Below are positions 7,929 through 18,768 of a DNA stretch of 64,000 bases, piece after piece. Both the position numbers and the translations under genes were made by a program. The notes beneath the pieces were generated by a model, which saw only the letters and a program-made list of their open reading frames with translations, did not search any database and was not told where the DNA came from. Within the stretch, counting starts at the first letter, position 1; every line of letters begins with the position of its first letter. This DNA comes from Nonomuraea glycinis (GTDB lineage Bacteria > Actinomycetota > Actinomycetes > Streptosporangiales > Streptosporangiaceae): contig NZ_BMNK01000004.1 in NCBI RefSeq assembly GCF_014646515.1, forward strand, positions 477,826-541,825, given 5' to 3'.

Positions 7929-10730
7929 TCAGTGTCCCAGCTCGAACTGGTCCCGCAGCAGTGCCGTGTGCAGGCGCAGGGTCCGCGCGTCCGGAAGTGT
8001 CTCCAGGACCTGGACCCCGTCGTAGTTGAGGAGCTGGCGCAGGACGGCGGCGAAGCCGTCGGCCCGGGTCACCGGGTAGCCGATGCGCTGGGCCAGGGCG
8101 GTGGCCGGAAGCGTGCCCGCGTCGAGGAGCACCCGGATCGCCTGGTCGACCTTGTCCATGGGCGGCTTGCGCGCCAGGAGGCTCACCTGCTCCTCGAAAG
8201 TCTGCGAGGCCAGGAGCTCGTCCGCCAGCCGATCGGCGGGCGACCGGAGCCGGGGGGCGAGCAGTGCGTCCTCCGCCGGTGCCAGGACCATGTCGAACAG
8301 CGCGTCACCGAGCTCCTGTCGTGACTTCGATCGCTTCTGTGCTTTCTTGGGCGCGGGCAGTGGTGTGGGCGCGACAGGCTGCACCTCTTCCAGGGACCAC
8401 CATGGAGGACGCTGATCGCCCAGTTCGCGCCAGCCTCTGGGCGGCTCCGCGCCGAAGGGCAGGAACGCCAGCACCGGGATGGTGAACTCGGCGACCGCCG
8501 CACCACCGTGATAGCCGGCCTTCTGCGAGGTGTAGCGGGAGTCCGCGTCCCACAGCGCGACGATCTCGGCGCCCGGCTGCGGCCACACCACCCGCGGGCC
8601 GGACAACGCGATCTCGCTCTCTCGTACGGGCTCACCCGGGGTGCGGTGCCGGGCGGAGGCGATCCCGTCGCCGTCGAGCTTGATCCCGTGCCGGTCCACG
8701 ACATGCCCGTGATCACTGACGATGATGACCGCTCTGCCCTGGTCCGCCGCCATCCGCAACAGCTCGCGCAGTTTGCCGATGTCGTCGAGCCGCCAGGCGC
8801 CGTCACCCAGCTTCTGCTCCTTGCCGAGCCGGTCGTCGATGGTGTTCAACACGACGGCGACGTGGGTGTCCTCATCGGCCAGCGCCTGGGTGAGCTCCGG
8901 CCCAAAGGCGTCGCCGACGCCGTCACCTCGCAGGTCGTCCTTGTGGAAAACGGCCGCCTGAGCGCTCCCCCAGAAGCGGTGCGCCGGGAAGAGCCGCTTC
9001 TCGTCGGCCTGCGTGCCCTTCATCAGTTTTCCGGCGAACAGGGAGGTGCGGGAGATCGTGGTCAGGGTGGGCAGGGCGGCGGCCATCGCCCGCCGCTTGG
9101 GGGTCCGCTCGTCCGGCAGCGGATCGTACTCGGCCCAGTCGCGCCGCAGTTCCTCCCCCAACTCGGTGGCGATCGCCGCACTCATCCCGTCCAGGACGAG
9201 CAGCATGACCCGCCGCTCCCTCTTGACGGCCACGGGCTTGACCACGCGCGTCAGGAAGGACTCGACGGTGAGCATGCCGCCGGGGTCGGTGCTCGCCTCC
9301 AGCCTCCTGGCGAAGGAATGGTCGATCGCCCGCCGCCGCTCGCGGACGTCGGTGCCCAGCCGGTCGTAGGCCGCTCTGAGCGCGGGTTCGGGGTCACCGC
9401 CCGACTCAACGTGCTCCAGCGCCTGATCCACCCATCCGGTTTCGGACAGGTGGCGTTCCATCGCCGCCGCCACCGTCTCCGCCTCCGTAGGCGGGTCGGT
9501 GGCGAGCCACTGGGCGAGCCGCTGCCCCATCCGTGCCCGGGTGATTCGCACGCGCGGGTCCGGGTCGGCGGCCAGGCCGTGCGCTCCCAGCTCCCGGACG
9601 GCGCGGGCGATCGCTTGTGAGCCCCGACCCGCCAACGCCCGGCCTGCCGCCGCGAACCGGGCGTCGAGTCCCGCGGCCAGGACCGGGCTCGCGGCCACCG
9701 CGCTCTCGGCGCCGAAGTGCGTGGCGAGCCCTCCTGCCCGCTCCAGCACCCTGCTGGTGATCCGCCGCACCTGGCGGGTGTGCTCCTCGTCGCCGTCGGT
9801 ACGGCCTGCCGCCAGCAGCGCGGTCACGTACTCCTCGCAGGCCCTGCCGAACGGGATGACCAGCGCGTCCAGGGCCTCCCCCGTCGCGGGTGGTTCGTCG
9901 CCGAAGTAGCGCTCGGCCCGGCCTCGGGCGCGGTAGGTCTGCTCGTCGGCGTCGGATCGCAGCCACAGCGACGCGCAGACCAGCCCGAACGCCACCGCGT
10001 CCGGCCCGTGCCCGGCTGCCACCAGCGCGAGCAGTGCCCGGCCCGCCAGGTCTTCTTCGCCCAGGAACGTCATGAGACCGGCCCGCTCCGGCCCGCGCAG
10101 GGCCAGCAGCCGCTCCGGGGCGCCGGGGACGAGCGACCATCGCAGCAGGGCGTGGGTGTCGAGGCCCTCGTCGTCGGCCAGCGGATCTTCGCTGTAGCGG
10201 CCGAGCCCGAGCCGACGCAGGGCCAGTGTCGACAGAGCGGTGCGGCGCGACAGCACCCCGCCCGCCAGCGGCGGCCAGCCGCCCGGCGGAGTGGCGTCCA
10301 GCAGCGCCTCGGCCGCCCAGTCGTCCTCACTCAGCCGCGGGTCGACCTGCCCGGCGCCGAACGCCTCCCGTACGACGCTCCAGCTGTCCACGGTCTGGAC
10401 GCGCTGCTTGTGCACCCGGGCGAGGATCGCCGGGTCGAGCTCGGTCTGCTCCCGATCGGTCAGCACGACCAGCACCGCGGGCTCGTCCTGTCCGGCCAGG
10501 TGGCCGAGCGCCAGTTCGTGTACGGCGAGCGGCGACGGCGCGGTGGCCATCCGCGCGCGTCGTCCTTCGCCGAACTCGAGCTCGCCTGGCCCGTCCCACA
10601 CGGGCGCGGAGCGCAGCAGGACGACGCGCCGCCGTTCGCCGGGAGAGCCGGTCAGCGAGGTCTGGGAGGACAGATACTGGGCGACGGTCACGGCGTTCAG
10701 CCGCACCGCGACGGTGACCGCTGTGCTCAT
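7929..10730 (-). CDS. pglZ: BREX-2 phosphatase-like protein PglZ
   Basis: A 933-residue protein with a PglZ (alkaline-phosphatase superfamily) domain in its centre: [20 protein letters not shown] near residue 505 provides the first metal-ligand Asp and nucleophile region, and [15 protein letters not shown] near 668 the Asp/His metal ligands. The 500-residue N-terminal part is alpha-helical and Ala/Arg-rich; the C-terminal 130 residues contain a winged-helix-like stretch ([21 protein letters not shown]). The start at 10730 overlaps the pglY stop (ATGA). In S. coelicolor, PglZ is essential for the Pgl phenotype and is thought to be part of a toxin/antitoxin-like balance with PglX; that is published knowledge, not visible here. 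Confidence 0.95.
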   Translation of the reverse strand: MSTAVTVAVRLNAVTVAQYLSSQTSLTGSPGERRRVVLLRSAPVWDGPGELEFGEGRRARMATAPSPLAVHELALGHLAGQDEPAVLVVLTDREQTELDPAILARVHKQRVQTVDSWSVVREAFGAGQVDPRLSEDDWAAEALLDATPPGGWPPLAGGVLSRRTALSTLALRRLGLGRYSEDPLADDEGLDTHALLRWSLVPGAPERLLALRGPERAGLMTFLGEEDLAGRALLALVAAGHGPDAVAFGLVCASLWLRSDADEQTYRARGRAERYFGDEPPATGEALDALVIPFGRACEEYVTALLAAGRTDGDEEHTRQVRRITSRVLERAGGLATHFGAESAVAASPVLAAGLDARFAAAGRALAGRGSQAIARAVRELGAHGLAADPDPRVRITRARMGQRLAQWLATDPPTEAETVAAAMERHLSETGWVDQALEHVESGGDPEPALRAAYDRLGTDVRERRRAIDHSFARRLEASTDPGGMLTVESFLTRVVKPVAVKRERRVMLLVLDGMSAAIATELGEELRRDWAEYDPLPDERTPKRRAMAAALPTLTTISRTSLFAGKLMKGTQADEKRLFPAHRFWGSAQAAVFHKDDLRGDGVGDAFGPELTQALADEDTHVAVVLNTIDDRLGKEQKLGDGAWRLDDIGKLRELLRMAADQGRAVIIVSDHGHVVDRHGIKLDGDGIASARHRTPGEPVRESEIALSGPRVVWPQPGAEIVALWDADSRYTSQKAGYHGGAAVAEFTIPVLAFLPFGAEPPRGWRELGDQRPPWWSLEEVQPVAPTPLPAPKKAQKRSKSRQELGDALFDMVLAPAEDALLAPRLRSPADRLADELLASQTFEEQVSLLARKPPMDKVDQAIRVLLDAGTLPATALAQRIGYPVTRADGFAAVLRQLLNYDGVQVLETLPDARTLRLHTALLRDQFELGH

Positions 10731-13700
10731 CGCTGCACGACCTGCCAAGAGACCTCGATGATGGCGTCCGGCTCGCCGGCCACCAGTTCGGCCAGCTCAG
10801 CGGCCAGCTCCGCCACTGCTTGAGAGGCTTTCGTACGCTTCAATCCAGAGCGGCGGGGTGTACCGGGCGTGTCCGGCGTTCGGCCGGGCTCGTCCAGGTC
10901 GCCGAGCCCTGCCACACCGCCTGCCGGTCCGCTCCCACCTACCGCGCCGGTCCCGCCGGCCGGGCCAGGTCCACCTGCCGGGCCGGTTCCCCCGGTCAGA
11001 CCCGTCTCACCGGCGGAGCCGTTCCCGCCCGCCGGACCGACGGAGCCTGGACCCGGGCTGACGACGGGCCGCTGGTTGCGCTTGATCAGCGCGGTGACCT
11101 TGCCGCGCGTGTCGGCGAGCGCTTCGACGAGGTCCCCCGCCCGGGGGTCGGCGTTGGCCACCCCGCGCAGGGACTCCAGCAGCGCCAGCCCTTCCGTCCC
11201 CTGCCCTTGCGCCAGCTCCAGCGTGTCCCAGGCGGCTCCGGCCAGCGCCCGCTCGACCTCGTGCGCCCGCTTGACCGAGCTGCCGTAGCGGTCGGCGCTC
11301 ACCTGCCCCAGGTCGAAGCGGGCCAGCACCTCGATGACCTTCTTCGCCCCACTCGCGCCGCGCCCGGCCTCCTGCAGCGCTGCGAGCAGCTCCACCGAGC
11401 GGCGGGCCAGCGCGAGCCGCCCGCTCTCGTCGGTCTCGTCCAGACCGAGGAAGCTCACGTGCGCCTCAAGCTGCCGGACCAGTCCCGCAGCGGTCTCACG
11501 GTGCTCTCCAGCGGCTTCGGAGATCTGCCGGGCGAACTGGTTGACCATGCGGCCGCGGCGCAGGGTCGGCGCCTTGTTTCCGAAGATGACCTCGAACCGC
11601 TGCCGGGCCTCCGCCCAGTCAGCCTCGTCCGGCAAGGGCTGGCTGCGCAGCGCGTCACGCGGCTTGATCTGGGAGAGCTCGGGCGCGGGCTCCAGCGGCA
11701 CGCCCTCGCGCACCCACACCCGGTCGTCCATCTCGGCGAAGGCCGCGACCACGAGGTTGGCCAGGAACGGCTCCAGGCCGCGCCGCTCCGGCCGGTCCGT
11801 CCAGTCGGTGAGCGTGATCACGCTGAGGTCGCCGGTGACGCCCTCGCGCTGCGCCTCCCGCCGGAAGTGGTCGGCCCACCGGGTGGACAGCTCGAAGTAC
11901 GCCTCCTTCTGCTGCCCGAGCCCGAGCGGCCAGGCGAGGCGCTCCATCAGCTTGCGGTCCTTGGCCGGCACCTCCACGCGCCCGTCGCGCGCCTCGGCGG
12001 CGGCCCGGACATGGCCGAACACCGTCCTGGCGTCGGCCGGTCTCACCGCGAGGCCGGTGGCGTCCCGGTCCAGCTCGGGGTGGGCGGGGAACTGGTGGGC
12101 GAGCAGTTGGCCCGCGACGTGCCGGATGGCGTCACGCAGCGACTGCCCGAAGGAGACGGTCAGCCCGGCCAGGTCCGGCAGGGGCGCGAAATGCTCGTCG
12201 AAGCCCAGCTCGACATCGGCCGCCTTCTTCGCGTCCAGGCCGTAGGCGCCCTTGAAGGCCGTACGGACCTGCTTGAGCAGCGCGTCGCGCTGCGTCTCCA
12301 GCAGGCCCTTGGCCCGTGCGCGGTTGTCGGCGTTGAGATGGCCGGCGTACTGGGTGGCGAAGCGGTGCTCGTCGGAGAGCGCCTTGTCGATGACGACCAA
12401 CCGCTTGAAGTCCGCCATCCGCTGCGCCGACAGGTGGGCGGGCACCCAGCCGACCGTCTGCGGCGCCTTGCCCATGCGCGGGCGCGCGCGCAGGTTGCGC
12501 ATGCGGTTGACGTCGTCGACGGGCCCGTAGTCGCCCTCGTCGAAGGGCAGGTCCACGACGATCCGCCACTGCCCGTCGAGCTGTGGCTGCAGGTCGTGGT
12601 CCTCGATCTCGCTCTCGTCGGCGATGTTCCCGAAGATCACCTCGATGGTGCGCTCGGAGCCGCGCCACACCAGGCGCAGTTCGTCGGCCCCCAGCCGGCC
12701 GTTGGGACGGTCCACACCCAGCTCGGCCGCGAGGAGCTTCTTGGCCAGCGCGATCCGGTTGCCGGGATTGTCGTTGACGGCGGCGTTGGCCAGGACCGAG
12801 TCCACGTCGACGCCGGTGAGCTCCAGTCGCACGGCCGGGTTGGCGTCGGTGCCTGTCTCCTTGATCTCGGGAAAGCGGGCCGCCCAGTCGGCCACCTTGG
12901 CCTTGATGATGCCGACCTCGCTGCCCGGGATGGGCGCGGTCACCGAGCCGTGGTTGAGCGCGCCGAGCCGCCGGACCGTCAGGTCGCTGAGCGCGGGCAC
13001 GCTGGGCGCGAGGGCTGACAGCAGTAGCGTGCAGATCAGCCGGTTGTCCCCGACGAACACCCGGCAGCGCTGGGCCAGCCCGGGATCGGTGATCGTCTCG
13101 GGCCGGTGCAGGAAGCGCTCGACGTCGTCCTCGGTGACCTCGTTGACGCCGAGCAGGTAGGGCCGGAGCTTGGTCTTGTAGAGCCGGTCGGCGGCCTCGA
13201 AGACCACTTTCAGGCTGTCCACGAACGGCTTGTCCCCGCCCGCGGCGATCACCTCGTAGAGGTCTCCCAGCGGGACCAGATCGCCCAGCCGCAGGTGACC
13301 ACGGTGGTCGGCGAGAAGCTGTCCCATCAGCTTCAGACCGGTCCGGGAACGTTGCAAAGCGGAGGAGATGTGCACCAGCGTGTCCATGAACGCGGGCGAG
13401 AAGGGGTACGTCAGCCGGAAGGACTCCTCGTCCGCGCCGGTGCTGCCCTTGTCCGAGCCGAGCAGCGTGTCCCAGACCTGCGGGCCGACTTTCTTGGTCC
13501 GCTCGAACGCGGCGTTGACCAGCGCCGCCGCCTCGTCGTTCATCGGCTTGACCACACGGGCGTGGGCGATCTGCGGAAGGTTGCGATCCTCCAGGGTGAT
13601 CTTGTCGAAGCGCCCGGACGCGAGGTTGAGCGTGTCCTGGATGGACGCCTCGGCAGCGCCCGACACCTCCTCGCCGACCAGCTCCCGCAGGTCACGCTGG

Positions 13701-14689
13701 CGCGCGATGAACGAGATGATGGGGATCGCCCGCCGGGCGTCGCCGCCCTCCACGAAGTTCGTGATCTTACTGGCCTCACGGGCGACGAACCGCTGGTCGT
13801 GGATGAGCGTCGCCAGCCAGAGGATCAGCTCGTCCATGAAGAGGATGAGCCCGTCATAACCGAGCGATCTGGCGTGTTCGGCGATCACCGACAGTCCGGC
13901 GTCCAGCGAGATGAACCCGTGCTCGTCCTCGACCGCGTTCCGCGCGAAGCCGGGCAGCAGGCTGGTGCTCGCGTCCTGCACGAGTTTGGCCCGCAACTCG
14001 GCCGGCGTGGCCGGATGCACCAGGTCCAGCGGGGCGCCGCCGTCGTGCGCCTCCTCCGCGCCCAGCGCGGTGTCGAGCAGGGCGGGCGTCCACGCGAACG
14101 ACTCCCCCCACTCGTCGTCTCCCTCGTCGCCGAACCCGAGCCCCCTGACGACCGCGTCGTCGCCCATCCGCTCGCGCATGGCCCGGATGTCGGCGAACAA
14201 CGAGTCCGTCCGGTAGACCTGCGGGGTGGGCGCGTCCGGGTGCAGCTTCTTGACGTGGCTGACGTAGCCGCCGAGCACCCGCTGCTCCAGGGCTTTGGCC
14301 CCCAGCATGTGGTACGGCACGAGAAGGAACTTCTTACCCTCGCGCTCCAGCCACTCGTGCCTGGTGAGCACGGGGTCGAACTCCGGGCGCCGCCAGGCGG
14401 ACCGGTCGTGTCTGAGCAGTGCGTACAGCACCGCCATGAAGTGCGACTTGCCGGAGCCGAACGAGCCGTGCAGGTAGGCCGCTTTCGACGTACGCCCGTC
14501 GAGAGCGGACTTGATCAGCCCGATCGCCTCGTCGAAGTTCTCCAGCAGGCGCTCGGTGACCACATAGTCCTTGAGCGCCCGCTCGGCCCCTTCGGGCGTC
14601 ACCGCCTCCGCCAGGCTCAGCACGAAATCCGAGGTGGAGATCGACTCCTTGATGTCGATGACCTCGCGGAGCAGGGGCTGCTGGACCAT
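10727..14689 (-). CDS. pglY: BREX-2 P-loop ATPase PglY
   Basis: A 1320-residue ATPase. The N-terminus [25 protein letters not shown] leads into Walker A GSFGSGKS (residues 75-82), with Walker B LILFMDEL near residue 281. These plus length and neighbours identify PglY, the AAA-like ATPase of BREX-2 (DUF6079 group). Odd feature: residues about 1205-1262 form a Gly-X-X, Pro/Thr/Ser-rich tract ([15 protein letters not shown] and similar units) before the last 50 residues, an unstructured collagen-like linker. The ATG at 14689 is preferred because the residues upstream of it are not conserved in style. It leads the pglY-pglZ-brxD-brxHI unit. Confidence 0.95.
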   Translation of the reverse strand: MVQQPLLREVIDIKESISTSDFVLSLAEAVTPEGAERALKDYVVTERLLENFDEAIGLIKSALDGRTSKAAYLHGSFGSGKSHFMAVLYALLRHDRSAWRRPEFDPVLTRHEWLEREGKKFLLVPYHMLGAKALEQRVLGGYVSHVKKLHPDAPTPQVYRTDSLFADIRAMRERMGDDAVVRGLGFGDEGDDEWGESFAWTPALLDTALGAEEAHDGGAPLDLVHPATPAELRAKLVQDASTSLLPGFARNAVEDEHGFISLDAGLSVIAEHARSLGYDGLILFMDELILWLATLIHDQRFVAREASKITNFVEGGDARRAIPIISFIARQRDLRELVGEEVSGAAEASIQDTLNLASGRFDKITLEDRNLPQIAHARVVKPMNDEAAALVNAAFERTKKVGPQVWDTLLGSDKGSTGADEESFRLTYPFSPAFMDTLVHISSALQRSRTGLKLMGQLLADHRGHLRLGDLVPLGDLYEVIAAGGDKPFVDSLKVVFEAADRLYKTKLRPYLLGVNEVTEDDVERFLHRPETITDPGLAQRCRVFVGDNRLICTLLLSALAPSVPALSDLTVRRLGALNHGSVTAPIPGSEVGIIKAKVADWAARFPEIKETGTDANPAVRLELTGVDVDSVLANAAVNDNPGNRIALAKKLLAAELGVDRPNGRLGADELRLVWRGSERTIEVIFGNIADESEIEDHDLQPQLDGQWRIVVDLPFDEGDYGPVDDVNRMRNLRARPRMGKAPQTVGWVPAHLSAQRMADFKRLVVIDKALSDEHRFATQYAGHLNADNRARAKGLLETQRDALLKQVRTAFKGAYGLDAKKAADVELGFDEHFAPLPDLAGLTVSFGQSLRDAIRHVAGQLLAHQFPAHPELDRDATGLAVRPADARTVFGHVRAAAEARDGRVEVPAKDRKLMERLAWPLGLGQQKEAYFELSTRWADHFRREAQREGVTGDLSVITLTDWTDRPERRGLEPFLANLVVAAFAEMDDRVWVREGVPLEPAPELSQIKPRDALRSQPLPDEADWAEARQRFEVIFGNKAPTLRRGRMVNQFARQISEAAGEHRETAAGLVRQLEAHVSFLGLDETDESGRLALARRSVELLAALQEAGRGASGAKKVIEVLARFDLGQVSADRYGSSVKRAHEVERALAGAAWDTLELAQGQGTEGLALLESLRGVANADPRAGDLVEALADTRGKVTALIKRNQRPVVSPGPGSVGPAGGNGSAGETGLTGGTGPAGGPGPAGGTGAVGGSGPAGGVAGLGDLDEPGRTPDTPGTPRRSGLKRTKASQAVAELAAELAELVAGEPDAIIEVSWQVVQR

Positions 14690-14848
14690 GGGGGATGACC
14701 TCTCCTTCGACGCCGCGCTCGACGATACCGAACGATCCCGACACCGGGACCAGACGCCGAAAACAGAGGGCGCGATCTCAACGATCATGCCCTCCCCCAG
14801 GTGGCGATGAGCCGGTCGGCGTTTGCCGGCCGATGCCCCCGAGGGGTC

Positions 14849-15316
14849 TCAGCATCTCGCGGGAAACTTCTGCCATCGTTCTATGCTTCGTTTGTACTGT
14901 TCGGGCATGTGGAGGCCGGAAACTTCGCCGTACCCGAACAGGCCCAACTTTTTGTGCTCGTTAGAGCTTCGGATCTGCTCGTTCCCGCGATATGTCGAGC
15001 CGTAGCTCACGATAAAGGTATGACGCAGCGGCGTGATCTCGTAGACCCACGTATCGATGATCGATTCGACTGTGACGGTGAGATTGAGCTCTTCGTACAC
15101 TTCTCTGCACACGCACACTTCGGGAGTTTCGCCGACCTCCAGCTTCCCCCCGGGCAACTCCCACTCGTCCCGCTCGTTCATGAGCAGCGGTATTTTACCG
15201 TCGATGTCGATGACGAGCTTGACCGATATGGGCAGCTGATACTCGAAATATCCGGCGTTACGCTCCACCAGATACTGAGGCTTCCCATCGGGGCCGAGTC
15301 GGTCTGGACCATCCAT
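14849..15316 (-). CDS. Nudix hydrolase
   Basis: A 155-residue protein with an intact Nudix box, GGKLEVGETPEV followed by REVYEELNL (residues about 58-81), which binds Mg2+ and cleaves nucleoside-diphosphate-linked substrates. The stretch NERDEWELPGGKLE is typical of MutT-like enzymes. I prefer the ATG at 15316 because GGAGGAG lies 6 bases upstream; an earlier in-frame ATG at 15331 overlaps the stop of the dioxygenase gene before it. G+C is clearly lower than in the flanking BREX genes, suggesting a different origin. Substrate unknown. Confidence 0.88.
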   Translation of the reverse strand: MDGPDRLGPDGKPQYLVERNAGYFEYQLPISVKLVIDIDGKIPLLMNERDEWELPGGKLEVGETPEVCVCREVYEELNLTVTVESIIDTWVYEITPLRHTFIVSYGSTYRGNEQIRSSNEHKKLGLFGYGEVSGLHMPEQYKRSIERWQKFPARC

Positions 15317-15330
15317 GCGTAGCTCCTCCA

Positions 15331-16050
15331 TTAATTGGCGAGAATAATCGCCGCAAGATCATCCGACTGCTCGAACTTCGTCGGCGATGAGTTCGACCGG
15401 TCCTGCGCTTCATACTTTCTTATTCTTGAAGTTATTTCCTTGAGCCCATGACGATGCACATCAACTTTAAGATCCGCCCAGCTTCGAAGGATCTTGTAAT
15501 CGACTATGCACCGAGCAAAACCATCCGTACAGATCAGCACAGTGTCCGCACTGTCCGGCGGGAATTTTTCGGTGTGGACCTTGAATACCGCCTCTGGATG
15601 CCCGGAGAAGACCGACTCTCGGTGCAGACCACGAATATATTCGAGGCGGCGAGCGAACATGGCGTCCACGATCTCCGCCCCATCCACGAGAAGCGACTCG
15701 CCTCCATCGGCAGCCTCCTGCGTGTACAGGCAACCGATTATCGTCGGTTGATTGTCCACCTGCGCCCTGTCCGTGTGGAGCGGTAGTGCCTCATATGTGA
15801 ATCCTTTGGCGTTGGCTTCGCCGGTGAGTTTCGGCCTTATAACGGTTACCCCGGGACTGATGTCGTGAGGGTGCCGATAAGGGACCGTCCAATCGTTCAG
15901 GGCGGACTTAAGCTCATTTAGGGTCGCTCCGGAAAAGAGAATGATTCCATGCTGAGTCAACCCATCTTGTGCCTGATCGATGCGAAATTCCTGCCCGTTC
16001 GGTGCTTTGAGCCTCATTCCCCCCAATCCCCTGAGGTGTTCGTTTCTCAT
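15331..16050 (-). CDS. TauD/TfdA-like 2-oxoglutarate dioxygenase, apparently short at the C-terminus
   Basis: About 239 residues. The core has GIILFSGATLNEL, then ALPLHTDRAQVDNQPTIIGCLYTQEAADGGESLLVDG, where H-T-D supplies two of the three Fe(II) ligands. The third His of the family normally lies in an N-x-R-x-x-H-G-R motif about 150 residues later. Here the protein stops at SDDLAAIILAN, just where that motif should begin, so it looks truncated and may be inactive. The start may be 16050 or the ATG at 16017; neither has an ideal ribosome site. The open frame continues upstream into a crotonase-like relic. Its TAA overlaps an ATG of the Nudix frame. Low G+C. Confidence 0.65.
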   Translation of the reverse strand: MRNEHLRGLGGMRLKAPNGQEFRIDQAQDGLTQHGIILFSGATLNELKSALNDWTVPYRHPHDISPGVTVIRPKLTGEANAKGFTYEALPLHTDRAQVDNQPTIIGCLYTQEAADGGESLLVDGAEIVDAMFARRLEYIRGLHRESVFSGHPEAVFKVHTEKFPPDSADTVLICTDGFARCIVDYKILRSWADLKVDVHRHGLKEITSRIRKYEAQDRSNSSPTKFEQSDDLAAIILAN

Positions 16051-16218
16051 CTTCCTCACTGCGACCAGCGGATTTCCCGAACGACCACTCCTCAAATATG
16101 GCACCTCCTGATCCGTACTACCCGCCGCGCCAGAGGTCAAGGTGCCGCTTCGATACGCTATGCCTTTTCTCCAAGCTTTTTCTCGATTCAGACGAGTTCC
16201 CGTTCTTTCACAAGAGAG

Positions 16219-16362
16219 GGGCCGACCGATCGCCGCGAACGCCATGTCCGCGGCCGCGACGAACTCCGCCCCTCCGCCGCACGCCATCTCGGCAAGCTTG
16301 ACGATGGTCGCCTGGGGCTGGTGCCGGAGCATCTCTCCCAGGGCCTGGAAATGCGTACCCAC
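16219..16362 (-). pseudogene. Relic of an enoyl-CoA hydratase (crotonase) gene
   Basis: About 48 codons in the frame upstream of the dioxygenase read LGEMLRHQPQATIVKLAE, then GGGAEFVAAADMAFAA. This resembles the crotonase oxyanion-hole region (typically KPVIAxVxGxxxGGGxExAxAxDxxxA). Nothing resembling the rest of a crotonase precedes or follows it: it is cut off at one side by the TerD-like gene and at the other it runs into unrelated sequence. I read it as the remnant of a deleted gene. Confidence 0.5.
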
Positions 16363-16377
16363 CTATAGGGTGCGCTC

Positions 16378-18492
16378 GTGGACAATCTTGAAGCCCTCGT
16401 CATCGCCCGGCGGTTGCGCGTTCCGATCGGTGACGCGCCTGCCGATTCGCATCCCGGCTGGGGAGAGGTGGCCGCCCGCCAGCTCGACGCGGCGCTGCTG
16501 AGCGTCGGCTTCACATGCTCGGCGGCCCTGCTCGAACGCCTGGCGAGGCTGCGCGGCGAGACCGTGCTCGATCTCGGCGTCCGGGTGCTGGCTGCCGTCC
16601 GCACGCTGGTCGGCGACCATGTCCAGCACAACGCCTACTTCATCGACTTCCCCAAGAACGTGCCCGACACCATGGAGTTCTGGGTCGGCCTGCTGCGGGA
16701 AGCCCTGCTCGACCCGGTCGCCGCCGCGCGCGTCCAGCCGTCGACACTGAACCTGCTCGAGCTGCCGGGTTACGGCCGCTACCAGCACAGCTACGCCGAC
16801 CTGCTGGCCGCGCACGCCGAGCTGCTGCCGCTGGCCGGCGACCGGGTGACCGTGCTGGACCTGGGCGCGAGCCTGGAGGAAGAGGCACGCGAGCTCTACT
16901 TCTCGCTGGCGGGCTCGGAGGTGCCGCTCGCGGAGGAGGATCTGGCGGCGCTGCATACCCTGGCCGGGTTCTGCGCCGACGAGCCCGAGCGCATCCCGGT
17001 GCGGGAGAACCGCGCCATCGTCAACGAGGTGCGTCTGGCGGCCGGGCGGCCGCTGCTGGTGGACACGGTGACCGACGTGCTGCGGCTCGCCTGCGGGGTC
17101 TCCGGCGGCGACGTCACCCTGTCGACGCCGACCAGGTTCCGCTCGTTCCGCCGCGCCGAGCGCCGCGCCCTGCTGGAGGCGTTGGACGCCATCGCCGTCC
17201 CGGCCAAGCTCGGCGACGTGCCGCGCCACCGGGAGCCGTGGAAGCGGCTCGGCGAGCGGCTGCACCCGCACGAGTACCCGAAGCTTCCTCGCGCCGCCCA
17301 CGTCTTCGAGGTCGCCAGAGGAGTGCGCCACGCCGCGAGCTTCGACAGCCGGGTCGAGGCCGCCCTGTCGGCGGGCCGCACCGGCGACGCCGTCGCCCTC
17401 CTGGGAAACACGCCAGGCGCGCTGCTGCGCCGCCTCGACCACCTGCTGCGGTCGGGCCACGACACCTCAGCCGTGCTCGACGCCGCCGAGAAGGCCGCGG
17501 CGGGCGCCTCCGGTCGCGTCCTGCTGTCGCTGCGCGAGCACCTGCAGAACCGCCTCGCCCCGGCCGCCGGCCGCGTCTTCACCAACCGGCACGGCGGAGC
17601 GTGGGCGACCCCCGACGCCCGCGCGCCGCTCGGCGAGCAGGTCCTGTCGCGGGCGGTCACCATCCTGGACGAGGAGATCACCCGCCGCCTGCCCGACCCG
17701 GGCGAGCTGGTCATCGATCCGGACGTGCTCGACGTCGCCCTGCCCCTGTCGGGCAAGGCCGTCGTCCCCGGCCTGGGGATGCTGCCGCGCGGATCGCTGT
17801 CGCCGGTGGACGGCGAGCTGCTGCGGTTCTTCGTGCACTGGCGGCAGGCCGAGCGGCGTACCGACTACGACCTGTCCGCGCTCATGCTGGACGCCGACTA
17901 CGGCAACGCCGAGCACATCTCGTGGACGAACTACGGCAACGACTTCGCCGAGTACTCCGGGGACCTCACCGAGGCGGAGGACGGCGCGTCGGAGTTCATC
18001 AACATCAGGCTCGCCGACGCGACCCGGCCGATCATCATCCCGCAGGTTCACATCTTCGCCGGCGAGGCGTTCGACGAGGCCGCCGAGGCGTTCTTCGGCT
18101 ACATGACCAGGGACGCCGAGCAGGAGGGCCGGCCGTTCGAACCGCGCACGGTGCGGATGAAGTCCGACCTGCGCGGCGCGGGCCGCGTCGCCCTGCCCTT
18201 CGTCGTCCTGCGCGGCGACGACGGCGGCTGGCGGGTGAAGTGGCTGCACCTTTACCTGAAGGGGCATCCCTCCTTCAACCAGGTGGAGGGCAACCGCGTC
18301 ACCTCCTCCCTGCTGGTGCGCTCGATCGTGGAGCGCGACCACCTGCGGGTCCGCTACCTGGCGGACCTGCTGCGGGCGAAGAACTCGACGGCCGGGCACA
18401 CCACGTACATCGGGCTGCAGGCGCCGGCCGACCTGCCGGAGGGGGCCCGGGTGTACACGCCCGGGACGCTGCACGAGCTGATCCCCGCCTGA
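16378..18492 (+). CDS. Large protein with C-terminal TerD-like domain
   Basis: A 704-residue soluble protein starting at GTG. Residues about 490-650 (TDYDLSALMLDADYGNAEHISWTNYGNDF, EYSGDLTEAEDGASEFINIRLADA) follow the pattern of the TerD calcium-binding fold of tellurite/stress-resistance proteins, with many Asp/Glu. The first 480 residues are helical, without obvious motifs. It recalls the large MXAN_6230/SCO0854 family; I see no RING-type Cys cluster, so that assignment is tentative. TerD proteins are tied to stress response and, in genome surveys, to phage defence. It lies between the two BREX blocks on the opposite strand. High G+C, unlike its low-G+C neighbours. Confidence 0.65.
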   Translation: MDNLEALVIARRLRVPIGDAPADSHPGWGEVAARQLDAALLSVGFTCSAALLERLARLRGETVLDLGVRVLAAVRTLVGDHVQHNAYFIDFPKNVPDTMEFWVGLLREALLDPVAAARVQPSTLNLLELPGYGRYQHSYADLLAAHAELLPLAGDRVTVLDLGASLEEEARELYFSLAGSEVPLAEEDLAALHTLAGFCADEPERIPVRENRAIVNEVRLAAGRPLLVDTVTDVLRLACGVSGGDVTLSTPTRFRSFRRAERRALLEALDAIAVPAKLGDVPRHREPWKRLGERLHPHEYPKLPRAAHVFEVARGVRHAASFDSRVEAALSAGRTGDAVALLGNTPGALLRRLDHLLRSGHDTSAVLDAAEKAAAGASGRVLLSLREHLQNRLAPAAGRVFTNRHGGAWATPDARAPLGEQVLSRAVTILDEEITRRLPDPGELVIDPDVLDVALPLSGKAVVPGLGMLPRGSLSPVDGELLRFFVHWRQAERRTDYDLSALMLDADYGNAEHISWTNYGNDFAEYSGDLTEAEDGASEFINIRLADATRPIIIPQVHIFAGEAFDEAAEAFFGYMTRDAEQEGRPFEPRTVRMKSDLRGAGRVALPFVVLRGDDGGWRVKWLHLYLKGHPSFNQVEGNRVTSSLLVRSIVERDHLRVRYLADLLRAKNSTAGHTTYIGLQAPADLPEGARVYTPGTLHELIPA

Positions 18493-18768
18493 TAAGCTGA
18501 AGATCGCGAGGCCATGGAAGGGCTTCCTTCTCAACCAATTTGGATGAAATTCTAGCCTTCCCGCTCTCCTCGCATTCTGGCCGTGAGGCCATTCGCGCGC
18601 TTCCTTCTCACCTGGTTTCGCGACCAGGTCGGTACCCCACGGGGACCAACTGGATATAGCTCGCGAGCCTTCCTCACGGCCAGTTCGCCCACGAACCCTG
18701 CCCGGCGGCGGTCAGCGTCACCGGGCGAGCCCGCTCGTGGCTACGCCAAGATGCGGCAGCATCTACGA

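Noticed and set aside
10820..14698. Long plus-strand frames (for example 10820-13018 and 13106-14698) opposite pglY
   Set aside because: Antisense shadows of the well-supported pglY gene; no ribosome sites or domains.
16050..16362. Extending the dioxygenase gene to 16362 as one 343-residue protein
   Set aside because: The extra N-terminus contains a crotonase-like relic and then unrelated sequence, and has no place in a TauD fold.
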